Below are positions 8,801-16,797 of a stretch of 64,000 bases of DNA, one piece after another. Below the pieces are notes generated by a model. That model was not told the DNA's origin, did not search any database, and was given only the letters and a program-made list of their open reading frames with translations. The translations under genes and the position numbers were made by a program. This DNA is from Selenomonas sp. (GTDB taxonomy: Bacteria; Bacillota; Negativicutes; Selenomonadales; Selenomonadaceae): the NCBI RefSeq assembly GCF_022771645.1, contig NZ_JALFCU010000064.1, positions 1 through 64,000 on the forward strand, read 5' to 3'. Positions within the stretch are counted from its first letter, which is position 1. Each line of letters begins with the position of its first letter.

Positions 8801-9274
8801 TTACTTGCTCTGCTGTTTCTGTTGTTCAATGATTGCGGCTGCGGTCTGGGCTTCGGCCTGGGCACGCTTTGTTGCTTGCGGCGCGAGCTGTTTGTAGAGC
8901 ATGTCGCCGAGGCCGATGCCGCCGGATTCCGCCATCTGCTTCGCCATCTCGGAATCGCGCATGTCCTCGAAGATCTTCCGCGCGTTGCTTTCGCCGAACA
9001 GCCCGCCCTCGTGGACGGTCGCTCGCATCTCGCGGTACATCATGTTGAGGAACATCGCCTCGAAGCCTTTGCACGCCTCGCGGAGCGCCTTGTCCTCTTT
9101 CGCGGCGGCAGCTGCGCTGTCGCCCGAGGCCGCTGCGTTCTTCGCATCGACGGACGCGCGCTTCGCCTCTTGGAGCATGGCGTCGAACGAGGCGGAGGAA
9201 GCGCTCGCTTGCGCAGCTTCCGCTGTCATGTTTTGTTGGAAGTTTTGCTGAAGGTTCAAAGGATGGACTTGCAT
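8801..9274 (-). CDS. flgJ: Flagellar rod-binding protein FlgJ, short form
   Basis: 157 residues corresponding to the N-terminal rod-capping half of FlgJ (CKGFEAMFLNMMYREMRATV, then GESNARKIFEDMRDSEMAKQMAESGGIGLGD in parts). The C-terminal muramidase half of enterobacterial FlgJ is absent, so a separate enzyme must open the wall for rod assembly. It is the last gene of the basal-body operon, 96 bp after flgI across a dispersed repeat. Start at ATG 9274 behind GGAGT. Confidence 0.9.
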   Translation of the reverse strand: MQVHPLNLQQNFQQNMTAEAAQASASSASFDAMLQEAKRASVDAKNAAASGDSAAAAAKEDKALREACKGFEAMFLNMMYREMRATVHEGGLFGESNARKIFEDMRDSEMAKQMAESGGIGLGDMLYKQLAPQATKRAQAEAQTAAAIIEQQKQQSK

Positions 9275-9307
9275 ACATGTACTCCTTTTGAAACTACGTG
9301 CCTCAAA

Positions 9308-9360
9308 GTACCCTCTCCGCCTCGCATTCGCTCGGCACCTCCCCCAAAGGGGGAGGCGTA
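9308..9360 (-). repeat. Dispersed GC-rich palindromic repeat, copy 4
   Basis: Minus strand GCCTCCCCCTTTGGGGGAGG followed by the TGCCGAGCGAATGCGAGGCG segment of copy 2 (3313-3392). It fills the flgI-flgJ intergenic space inside the operon. Confidence 0.8.
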
Positions 9361-9370
9361 GGTTGGGAGA

Positions 9371-10492
9371 TTAGATCAGTTCGAGGTCGGCGTGGAGCGC
9401 GCCGCTCGCTTTCATGGCCTGCAAGATGGAGATCGTGTCGCGCGGCGTCGCGCCGACGGCGTTGAGCGCGCCGACGATGTCGCTGACGTCCGCCGTCGCG
9501 GGCAGGACGATCGTGTTGCCCTGGCCTTCCTTGACGTTGACGTTCGTGTTGTTCGCGACGATCGTGCTGCCGTACGTCAAGGGGTCGGGCTGGCTGACAT
9601 CCGTCGTCTTTTCGACGCGGATGGAGAGGCCGCCTTGCGTGATGGCGCATTCGTCAACGGAGACATTGCCGCCCATGACGATTGTGCCCGTGCGCTCGTT
9701 CATGACGATCTTTGCAATGTTGTCCGGCACGACCGGAAGTTCTTCGAGGCTCGCGATGAAGCCGACGACGTTGCCGCGGTAATACGCCGGGATGGAAATG
9801 TCGATGCGGCCGGGATTCGCTGCGCGCGCGATGCCGCCGAACTGGCTGTTGATCGTCTGCACCATGCGCGAGCAGGTCGTGAAATCGGGCTGCGCGAGCG
9901 AGAGCGACAGCGTGCCGTCCTGTCCGAGGTCATCCTCGACGCTCTTTTCGACAATCGCGCCGTTCGGCGTCGTACCGACGGTCGGGAAATTCTTCTGCGC
10001 CTTGCTGCCGGAGTTGCCGACGATGAAGCCGCCCGTCGAGACCGGGCCTTGCGCGACGGCGTACACTTCGCCGTTGCCGGCGCGGAGCGGCGTCTGGATC
10101 AGCGTGCCGCCCTGGATGCTGTCGGCATCGCCAAGCGACGAGACCGTGACGTCGATCGTATCACCCTCGCGCGAGAACGGCGGCAGCGTCGCCGTGACCA
10201 TGACGGCCGCGACGTTGTCCGGCTTCAGGCTGCTCGGATTGATGGAGACGCCGAACGCCTTCAGCATGTTGCCGATGCTCTGCACCGTCTCGAGCGCCTT
10301 GTTCGAGTCGCCCGTGCCCGCGAGGCCGACGACGAGGCCGTAGCCGACGAGCTGGTTCGAACGCACGCCCTGGACTTTCGCGATGTCCTTGATGCGCGTG
10401 ACGGATGCGGCGGCATCCGCCGGCATCGGCGCCATGGAGACGACGAACGCCGCAAGCGACAGCGCCGCCAAAACTTTCTTGAGTCCAATCAT
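9371..10492 (-). CDS. flgI: Flagellar P-ring protein FlgI
   Basis: 373 residues: a signal peptide ending ADAAA, then the mature protein opening VTRIKDIAKVQGVRSNQLVGYG. FlgI forms the periplasmic P ring around the rod. The conserved GLVVGLAGTGDSN, QTPLRAGNGEVYAVAQGP and ALNAVGATPRD blocks are all present. The ATG at 10492 is preferred over an upstream in-frame TTG because GGAGGA sits 7 bp before it. P-ring genes are expected only where there is an outer membrane, so this supports a diderm cell. Confidence 0.95.
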   Translation of the reverse strand: MIGLKKVLAALSLAAFVVSMAPMPADAAASVTRIKDIAKVQGVRSNQLVGYGLVVGLAGTGDSNKALETVQSIGNMLKAFGVSINPSSLKPDNVAAVMVTATLPPFSREGDTIDVTVSSLGDADSIQGGTLIQTPLRAGNGEVYAVAQGPVSTGGFIVGNSGSKAQKNFPTVGTTPNGAIVEKSVEDDLGQDGTLSLSLAQPDFTTCSRMVQTINSQFGGIARAANPGRIDISIPAYYRGNVVGFIASLEELPVVPDNIAKIVMNERTGTIVMGGNVSVDECAITQGGLSIRVEKTTDVSQPDPLTYGSTIVANNTNVNVKEGQGNTIVLPATADVSDIVGALNAVGATPRDTISILQAMKASGALHADLELI

Positions 10493-10534
10493 AAAGCGAT
10501 CCTCCAAAATCCTCGTGACGCATCCGCCACAGAA

Positions 10535-11149
10535 TCAGAAGAGAATATTGAAAATCTGCGTCAAGATGCCCTGCCGCTGCTTCGCGTTCAAAGGGCCTTT
10601 GCCGTCAAAGCGCACGGTCGCATCCGCAATCTTCGTCGACGGGATCGTGTTGCTCGACGTGATGTCATCCTGGCGGCAGACGCCGCGGAACGAAATCTTG
10701 TGCTCATTGCGGTTCTGCCAGATGGACTGCGTGCCCTCGAGCACCATGTTGCCGTTCGGCTGGACTTCCGTGACGGTGACAGTTACATTGCCCGAGACCT
10801 TGTTCGTGTCCGAGGCCTTGCCGTCAGCTTTGAAGCTGTCGGAGCCGCTCGCACTCGCCGCCTTGAGAAAATCGAAAATGCCGATGCCGGCAGAAAGCGA
10901 CGTGTTGCCGCTCTTGCTGTTGCTCGACGATTTCGTCGCCGATGTCGTCGTCGTCTCGCTGATGATGATCGTGACGATGTCGCCGACGTTGCGCGCCTTG
11001 CGGTCGGCAAAGATGTTCTGCGTGTACGTCGTGCCGTCATCGCTCCAGAGGGAGCGCGCTTGGGCGGCGGGGGCGGCTTGCGGCAGGAAAGCAGGCGTCA
11101 AAAGTGTTGCGCCAGCCAAAATAGCAATACATGTTTTTTTCATTTTCAT
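10535..11149 (-). CDS. flgH: Flagellar L-ring protein FlgH
   Basis: 204 residues, ending with the conserved C-terminus region GILTQIFNILF. FlgH forms the outer-membrane L ring. The RNVGDIVTIIISE and QNRNEHKISFRGVCRQDDI blocks are typical. Most FlgH proteins are lipoproteins, but here the leader ends LPQAAPAAQA-RSLW with no lipobox cysteine, suggesting cleavage by signal peptidase I. The start is taken at ATG 11149 behind AAGG; an upstream TTG overlapping flgA is possible. It sits between flgA and flgI. Confidence 0.93.
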   Translation of the reverse strand: MKMKKTCIAILAGATLLTPAFLPQAAPAAQARSLWSDDGTTYTQNIFADRKARNVGDIVTIIISETTTTSATKSSSNSKSGNTSLSAGIGIFDFLKAASASGSDSFKADGKASDTNKVSGNVTVTVTEVQPNGNMVLEGTQSIWQNRNEHKISFRGVCRQDDITSSNTIPSTKIADATVRFDGKGPLNAKQRQGILTQIFNILF

Positions 11150-11163
11150 AGGAAGCACCTTCT

Positions 11164-11934
11164 TCAACTTCCGACTTTCACGGTATGGGCGTCAACGACG
11201 GTGCCGAGGAGCATGCGGCCGGAGCGCGTGTTCTTCACGCGGATGCGGTCGCCGATGCGGCCGCGCTGGAGCGCCGTGCCTTCGGCGCGGACTTCGACGC
11301 CGCCCACGTTCGAGACGAGCGTGATGGGCGTGTTGACTTCGATGACGAGCGCGCTTTGCAGGACGCTTTCCGTCAATGGCTTTCCCGCGCTGAGGAAACG
11401 CGTCGGCACGCGGCCGGCGATGGCCGCGTAATCTTTGAGATACGTCGTCGGCGGCTCGTCGACCGTGATGTCCGCGAGCTTCACGTCGCCCGCGCCGATG
11501 TTCTCGTCCGGCTTCAGGTCGCGCGTCGTGATGAGCGCCGTGTCATAGACCTTCACGCGATAGTAGAGAATCTGGCGACGATAAAAGACTTGGTTGACGT
11601 AGACGGAGACGTGCACAGGCGTCGTGCCCGTGTAGCGGATGGCTTTCGGCACGTCGACCTGGCAGATGAGTTCGCCTGAGGGCGCTTTCATGTCCTGCGT
11701 CGGACGTGCGAGCGTGATCTCGTGGCTGCGCGTTTCGCCCGTAGCCGCGAGCGCCTGTTCGAGCTTTTCGCTCGCGTACTGGTCGAACTGCGCCGCCGTC
11801 ACGCGCTGCGGATAGCGCTCCGCCTGCGTGCCCCCGCCATAGGCCGAGGCCACGGGCGGCGAAAGATAGAAGAAGCCGCCCCACACGGCGCAAGCCATGG
11901 ACACGGCGAGGAGGCTTCTCTTGACGATGTTCAT
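11164..11934 (-). CDS. flgA: Flagellar P-ring assembly chaperone FlgA
   Basis: 256 residues: a signal peptide (to about residue 31, VASA), then an N-terminal domain and a C-terminal SAF-type domain (DLKPDENIGAGDVKLADITVDE, later GDRIRVKNTRSGRMLLGTVV). The periplasmic chaperone FlgA helps FlgI assemble into the P ring. It starts 3 bp after flgG and runs to the flgH start, so the three genes are tightly coupled. Confidence 0.93.
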   Translation of the reverse strand: MNIVKRSLLAVSMACAVWGGFFYLSPPVASAYGGGTQAERYPQRVTAAQFDQYASEKLEQALAATGETRSHEITLARPTQDMKAPSGELICQVDVPKAIRYTGTTPVHVSVYVNQVFYRRQILYYRVKVYDTALITTRDLKPDENIGAGDVKLADITVDEPPTTYLKDYAAIAGRVPTRFLSAGKPLTESVLQSALVIEVNTPITLVSNVGGVEVRAEGTALQRGRIGDRIRVKNTRSGRMLLGTVVDAHTVKVGS

Positions 11935-11937
11935 TTA

Positions 11938-12729
11938 TCAGCGCTTCAGGCCGTTCGCGATCTCGAGCATGGAGTCCGAGGTCGTGACAGCTTTCGAGTT
12001 CGATTCGTACGCGCGCTGCGAGACGATCATGTTGACCATTTCGTCGACGATCTGCACGGAGCTCATCTCGAGCGTGCTCTGCGTCAGCGAGCCCGCGCCG
12101 TCCGTCTCCGGATTGCTCTCAATAGCATCGCCCGAGGCCTCGGACACGACGAAGAGGTTCTTGCCGATCGCCGTGAGGCCGGACGGGTTCACGAAGCGCG
12201 CGAGCGTAATCTGGCCGACTTCCTGCTGCGTGCCGCCGGCCGGCGTGCACGAGACGCGGCCGTCGCCCGAGATGACGATGGAGTCGCTCGGCGCCGTCTG
12301 GTCGATCGTGATGCCGTCCGCGAGCGGATAACCGTCCGTCGTGACCATGCGGCGGTCGGAGTCGAGTTTGAACGAGCCGTCGCGCGTGTAGGCCGTCGTG
12401 CCGTCCGGCATCGTGATGCGGAAGAAGCCCTCGCCCTGGATGCCGATGTCCGTCGGGTTGTCCGTCGTCTGCAATGGGCCCTGCGAGAAGATGCGGTTCG
12501 TCGCCGCGACGCGCGTGCCGAGGCCGATCTGCAGGCCCGTCGGGTACTGGCTGTCCGCGCCGGACGCTGCGCCCGCCTCGCGGAGGTTCTGATAGATGAG
12601 GTCCTGGAACTCGGCGCGGACTTTCTTGCCGCCGTATGTATTGACGTTCGCGATGTTGTGCGCGATGACGTCCATGTTCGTCTGCTGCCCCTTCATGCCC
12701 GAGGCGGCCGACCAAAGTGCTCGCATCAT
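11938..12729 (-). CDS. flgG: Flagellar distal rod protein FlgG
   Basis: 263 residues with the rod-protein N-terminus MMRALWSAASGMKGQQTNMD, the NIANVNTYGGKK motif, IGIQGEGFFRI in the middle, and the C-terminal SSVQIVDEMVNMIVSQRAYE segment that forms the coiled coil of axial proteins. It makes the distal rod and is secreted through the flagellar export apparatus. It lies 73 bp after flgF and 3 bp before flgA. Start behind GGAGG. Confidence 0.95.
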   Translation of the reverse strand: MMRALWSAASGMKGQQTNMDVIAHNIANVNTYGGKKVRAEFQDLIYQNLREAGAASGADSQYPTGLQIGLGTRVAATNRIFSQGPLQTTDNPTDIGIQGEGFFRITMPDGTTAYTRDGSFKLDSDRRMVTTDGYPLADGITIDQTAPSDSIVISGDGRVSCTPAGGTQQEVGQITLARFVNPSGLTAIGKNLFVVSEASGDAIESNPETDGAGSLTQSTLEMSSVQIVDEMVNMIVSQRAYESNSKAVTTSDSMLEIANGLKR

Positions 12730-12802
12730 AAGCGTGTTCCTCCCAAGAAATTCTTTGCTCTATTTGTATATCGAAGGAAAGCTGTCAAAACTTAAATCGA
12801 TT

Positions 12803-13618
12803 TTACGATGTCGAACGCCCAACCTCGTTCACGGACTTGTCGAGCATGTCGTCTTGCGTCGTGACGGCTTTCGATCCGGCTTCGTAAATGCGATAGTTGT
12901 TGATGAGCTGCACCATTTCGTCGACGACATTCGAGTTCGCGCGCTCGAGGACGCCCTGCTCGATCGTGCCTGTCGCGGCCTGCGGCTGTGCGCCCTGCTG
13001 CGGGAACCAGAGGTTGTCGCCCTGCTTGAGGAGCGCGCGGCGGTCGGGGAAATCGACGAACGCGAGCTGGCCGATCTGCTCCTGCTGGCCGTCGACGCGG
13101 ACGTAGACCTGTCCCTGTGCGCCGACGAGAAAGCTCGTCGCGTTCTCCGGCACTTGGATGGGCTGGCCGTTCACGCCGAGGATGTTCTGCCCGCGCGTGT
13201 TCTGGAGCGTGCCGTTATTTGAACGGAACAGCGCGCCGTCGCGCGTGTAGCGCACGCCCTGCGGCGTCTGCACGGCGAGATAGCCCGCGCCCGAAATCGC
13301 GATGTCGTACGGATTGCCCGTCGTCTCGAATACGCCCTGTTCATGATCTGTCGCAATCTCCGCGATCTCCGAGCCGAGGCCGAGCGTACCGACGACGGGC
13401 GCGTCACTTCCGAGGTGGAAGCCCTTGAAGCTCGTCACGTCATTGCGCATGTCATGGTCGTTGATGCGGCGGATCAGCATCGGTTCGAATTCTTCCGAGA
13501 CGGCGACGTCGCGCTTGTAGCCCGACGTGTTGACGTTCGCGAGGTTGTTCGCGATGACGTCCGTGCGCTGCGTCTCCTGGATCATGCCGGCGGCCGCCGT
13601 ATATAGTCCGCGCCACAT
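12803..13618 (-). CDS. flgF: Flagellar proximal rod protein FlgF/FlgG family
   Basis: 271 residues of the same family as the next gene: MWRGLYTAAAGMIQETQRTD, NNLANVNTSGYK, then AISGAGYLAVQTPQG, and the terminal NVVDEMVQLINNYRIYE. As the first of two paralogous rod genes directly behind mbl, it corresponds to flgF (flhO in Bacillus subtilis, where the order is also mbl-flhO-flhP). Start behind GGGAG. Confidence 0.9.
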   Translation of the reverse strand: MWRGLYTAAAGMIQETQRTDVIANNLANVNTSGYKRDVAVSEEFEPMLIRRINDHDMRNDVTSFKGFHLGSDAPVVGTLGLGSEIAEIATDHEQGVFETTGNPYDIAISGAGYLAVQTPQGVRYTRDGALFRSNNGTLQNTRGQNILGVNGQPIQVPENATSFLVGAQGQVYVRVDGQQEQIGQLAFVDFPDRRALLKQGDNLWFPQQGAQPQAATGTIEQGVLERANSNVVDEMVQLINNYRIYEAGSKAVTTQDDMLDKSVNEVGRSTS

Positions 13619-13694
13619 AGGCTGTGCTCCCTTCTATTCCCAATTCTTTTACTCAACAATTATTTATTCGACACAGAAGATATTTATCCTCTTT

Positions 13695-14717
13695 TTATCT
13701 TCCCATTTTGAGATTCTGTGCTTTGCCGTCGAATTTCGAGAACGTGTCGAGGGCTTTTCCGCAGCCGAGGGCGACGCAGGAGAGCGGGTCGTCGGCAAGC
13801 GCCGTCGGGATCTCCGTCTCGCGGCGGATGAGCTCGTCGAGGCCGTAGAGCATCGCGCCGCCGCCTGTCAGGATGATGCCGCGGTCCATGATGTCGGCCG
13901 AGAGCTCTGGCGGCGTCTCCTCGAGCACTTTCTTCACCTGGTCGACGATGCGCGTCACGGACATGTTCATGGCCTCCGCGGCCTGCGCCGTCGTAATGAC
14001 GAGGTTTTTCGGCAGGCCGGTCAGCATGTCGCGGCCGCGCACGTCCATCTGTTCATTGCGCGCGTCACCGAACGCCGCGCCGACATGCATCTTGATGTCT
14101 TCCGCCGTGCGCTCGCCGATCATCATGTTGAACTCGCGCTTGACATACGCGATGATGTCCGCGTCGAACTTGTCGCCCGCGATGCGCAGGCTCGCACTCG
14201 TGACGATGCCGCCCAAAGAGATGACGGCGATATCCGTCGTGCCGCCGCCGATGTCGACGACCATCGAGCCGCACGGCTCGACGATGTCGAGGCCGGCGCC
14301 GAGCGCGGCCGCGAGCGGCTCCTCGATGAGCTGCGTGTGGCGCGCGCCCGCCTGCTCCGCCGCCTCTTGGACGGCGCGCTGCTCGACCATCGTACAACCG
14401 GACGGGATGCAGATCATGATGCGCGGACGGAACACGAAGCTGTGGCCGACGACCTTCTCGATGAAATGGCGCAACATGCTCTCCGTGATGTCGTAGTCGG
14501 CAATGACGCCTTCCTTCAGCGGACGGATGGCGACGATGTTGCCCGGCGTGCGGCCGATCATGCGGCGCGCTTCCTCGCCGATGGCGAGCACGCGGTTCGT
14601 GTCCTTGTCGACGGCGACGACGGACGGCTCGCGCAGCACGATGCCTTTGTTCTTTACATAAATCAGCACGTTCGCCGTGCCGAGATCGATTCCGATATCC
14701 ATGGACATACCAAACAT
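13695..14717 (-). CDS. mbl: MreB/Mbl actin-like cell-shape protein
   Basis: 340-residue cytoskeletal ATPase that organises lateral cell-wall synthesis. Actin-fold motifs are visible: phosphate-1 DIGIDLGTANVLIYV at the N-terminus, phosphate-2 MVVDIGGGTTDIAVISLGG, and the adenosine motif GIILTGGGAMLYGLD near residue 285. The start MFGMSMDIG at 14717 is chosen because GAGGT precedes it. Gene order (mbl, flgF, flgG) matches the Bacillus mbl locus, so I call it Mbl rather than MreB; no mreC or mreD follows. It leads the basal-body operon. Confidence 0.9.
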   Translation of the reverse strand: MFGMSMDIGIDLGTANVLIYVKNKGIVLREPSVVAVDKDTNRVLAIGEEARRMIGRTPGNIVAIRPLKEGVIADYDITESMLRHFIEKVVGHSFVFRPRIMICIPSGCTMVEQRAVQEAAEQAGARHTQLIEEPLAAALGAGLDIVEPCGSMVVDIGGGTTDIAVISLGGIVTSASLRIAGDKFDADIIAYVKREFNMMIGERTAEDIKMHVGAAFGDARNEQMDVRGRDMLTGLPKNLVITTAQAAEAMNMSVTRIVDQVKKVLEETPPELSADIMDRGIILTGGGAMLYGLDELIRRETEIPTALADDPLSCVALGCGKALDTFSKFDGKAQNLKMGR

Positions 14718-14807
14718 GAATGCTACCTCTTTTTCTATCAAAGCCCTTGCGGGCGATGTTGTCAAAATTTCTGTGACAAATGCGCTTTCGCGCGTTTCTC
14801 GACCTAT

Positions 14808-14836
14808 AATATAATATAAATCGACGGCGAATACAA
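14808..14836 (-). promoter_or_regulatory. Promoter of the mbl-flg operon
   Basis: Minus strand TTGTAT (14831-14836), 17 bp, TATATT (14808-14813). The AT-rich stretch contrasts with the GC-rich genes around it. It is divergent from the ldh promoter. Confidence 0.6.
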
Positions 14837-14920
14837 GCGCTTTCAGCCGCTTTCCAAATTTTGTTTCGTCTGCTTCTATCAGCAGGTCACAATTTTTCTT
14901 TCAAACGCCGTCAAAATCCA

Positions 14921-14949
14921 TTGACAATAGCCAAATGGAATGGTACGAT
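14921..14949 (+). promoter_or_regulatory. ldh promoter
   Basis: TTGACA (14921-14926), 17-bp spacer, TACGAT (14944-14949), 54 bp before the ldh start. Confidence 0.8.
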
Positions 14950-15002
14950 GAAACCAGATTTTGAGATTTTTTTCACGCAATCAGCAGGGGGTATTCGACA
15001 TT

Positions 15003-15959
15003 ATGAACAACAGAAGAAAGATCGTCGTCATCGGCGCCAGCAACGTCGGCTCAGCCGTCGCGAACAAGATCGCGGACTTCCAGCTCGCAACGGAAGTCGC
15101 GCTCATCGACCTCAACGAGGACAAGGCGTGGGGCGAAGCCATCGACTCGAGCCATGCGACGAGCTGCGTCTACAGCACGAACATCAAGTTCCACCTTGGC
15201 GACTACGATGACTGCAAAGACGCGAACATCATCGTCATCACGGCTGGCCCGTCCATCCGCCCGGGCGAGACGCCGGACCGCCTGAAGCTCGCCGGCGTGA
15301 ACTCGAAAATCATGGCGTCCGTCATGGGCGAGATCGTCAAGCGCACGAAAGAGGCCGTCATCATCGCCATCACGAACCCGCTCGACGTCGCGACGTACGT
15401 CCTCTCGACGCAGTTCGATTATCCGCGCAACCTCATCATCGGCACGGGCACGATGCTCGAGACGTACCGTTTCCGCCGCATCCTCGCGAACAAGTACCAA
15501 GTGGACCCGAAGAACATCAACGGCTTCGTCCTCGGCGAGCACGGCAACAGCGCGTTCGTCGCTTGGTCGACGACAGCGTGCGCCGGCTTCCCGATCGATG
15601 ACCTCGACGAGTATTTCCATCACACGGAAAAGCTCAGCCACAAGGCCGTCGAAGACGAGCTCGTGCAGGTCGCGTACGACGTCATCAACAAGAAGGGCTT
15701 CACAAACACGGGCATCGCGATGGCCGCGTGCCGCTTCATCAAGTCCGTGCTCTACGATGAGCACACGATCCTCCCGTGCTCCGCGGTCCTCGAAGGCGAG
15801 TACGGCATCAAGAACGTCGCGCTCTCCATCCCGCGCATGATTTGCGCGGACGGCATCATGCGTTCGTTCGAAGTGCATCTGACGGACGACGAGCTCGAGA
15901 AGCTGCACAAGGCAGCCGCGAGCGTCCGCTCTGCCCTCGACGGCGCCGGCATCAAATAA
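15003..15959 (+). CDS. ldh: L-lactate dehydrogenase
   Basis: 318-residue NAD-dependent dehydrogenase of the LDH/MDH superfamily. A Rossmann GASNVGSAVA motif opens the protein, ITNPLDVATYV follows, and the catalytic His lies in VLGEHGNSAF. The substrate-specificity loop reads TAGPSIRPGETPDRLKL where classical LDHs have AGxNQKPGETR, so the usual specificity Gln is replaced. From memory, Selenomonas ruminantium LDH has the same loop and is a true lactate dehydrogenase. The start at ATG 15003 follows GGGGG. The gene has its own promoter and a strong terminator and regenerates NAD in fermentation. Confidence 0.88.
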   Translation: MNNRRKIVVIGASNVGSAVANKIADFQLATEVALIDLNEDKAWGEAIDSSHATSCVYSTNIKFHLGDYDDCKDANIIVITAGPSIRPGETPDRLKLAGVNSKIMASVMGEIVKRTKEAVIIAITNPLDVATYVLSTQFDYPRNLIIGTGTMLETYRFRRILANKYQVDPKNINGFVLGEHGNSAFVAWSTTACAGFPIDDLDEYFHHTEKLSHKAVEDELVQVAYDVINKKGFTNTGIAMAACRFIKSVLYDEHTILPCSAVLEGEYGIKNVALSIPRMICADGIMRSFEVHLTDDELEKLHKAAASVRSALDGAGIK

Positions 15960-15992
15960 AATTTTGAACGCCGCATAAAACTGCATAAAATG

Positions 15993-16039
15993 AAATCGCC
16001 GCATGCAAGTTCGATGGAAACTTGCACGCGGCGATTTTT
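15993..16039 (+). terminator. ldh terminator
   Basis: AAATCGCCGC plus TGCAAGTT pair with AACTTGCA plus GCGGCGATTT around a short loop, followed by TTTTT. It also lies at the 3' end of the convergent hepT gene. Confidence 0.85.
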
Positions 16040-16052
16040 GTTTCCGCATTTT

Positions 16053-16397
16053 TCACGAATGCAGCTCTTTCTCACAAAATGCCTGTAACCCAGGAATATC
16101 TTCCAAGGCCGTACGCCAGACGGCGGTCAACTCTATATTCCCATAACCATGCGCCACGATATTTCGCATTGCTTTGATAGCTTGCCACGGCATTTTTCCA
16201 TTCGTACTTTCCTTATATTCTTCAGACAATCCTGCTACCAGTTCGCCAATCTGCAAAATGCTGAACGCAATGGATTGCTGATAATCTTCGTCTGCGGAAA
16301 AGGCCTCATAGGAATTGCCAAAGCGCTCAATCGTTGTCTGGACACGATGGCAATACTCGATGATATGCCCCAACCGATGCTGGTCAAGCAGCTGCAT
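16053..16397 (-). CDS. hepT: HepT-like ribonuclease toxin (DUF86)
   Basis: 114-residue all-helical protein of the HepT family. It has the conserved R-x4-H segment RNIVAHGY, where Arg and His form the RNase site and Tyr is the residue AMPylated by the partner antitoxin in studied systems. The ATG at 16397 is preferred because AAGGTGGG precedes it; longer in-frame starts exist. It overlaps the upstream mntA gene by 14 bp, the standard MNT-HepT arrangement. Base composition is clearly lower in GC than the neighbours, consistent with transfer. Confidence 0.85.
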   Translation of the reverse strand: MQLLDQHRLGHIIEYCHRVQTTIERFGNSYEAFSADEDYQQSIAFSILQIGELVAGLSEEYKESTNGKMPWQAIKAMRNIVAHGYGNIELTAVWRTALEDIPGLQAFCEKELHS

Positions 16398-16713
16398 ACA
16401 AGCCCACCTTCTCATTCCAGATATGCTCTCGCAGGATTTCTTGCGATACATGACGGATGGGTTGGTTCAACGATGCCACCGTCACGATGTCAACCGGGCA
16501 ACGGAATGCAGCCTCCAGCGCTGCATAAAGCCCGCCGAGCTTGAAGAGCGTATCAAGGCCGGAACCTTCCGTGTCGATCAAGAAATCGATATCGCTGTCT
16601 GCCGTAGCTTCGCCTCTTGCATACGAACCAAAAATGTATACCGCTTTCAGCTTGTAACGCGCAGCAATCGGGACTACAATCTCGCGGATTTCCGCGACGT
16701 TATAAGGTTTCAT
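16384..16713 (-). CDS. mntA: MntA-like minimal nucleotidyltransferase antitoxin
   Basis: 109-residue minimal nucleotidyltransferase of the DNA polymerase beta fold. The active site is GSYARGEATADSDIDFL (GSx-n-DxD). In characterised pairs MntA neutralises HepT by adding AMP to its Tyr. It begins at ATG 16713 behind GGGGG and is translationally coupled to hepT by overlap. The pair lies alone between ldh and an unknown gene. Confidence 0.87.
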   Translation of the reverse strand: MKPYNVAEIREIVVPIAARYKLKAVYIFGSYARGEATADSDIDFLIDTEGSGLDTLFKLGGLYAALEAAFRCPVDIVTVASLNQPIRHVSQEILREHIWNEKVGLYAAA

Positions 16714-16797
16714 TCCAGCGCCCCCTTTCTTTCATTTCATTTTATCATGATCGTCCTGCATCAGCAATCGTATCACTGAACTTGCATCTGTCAATTT

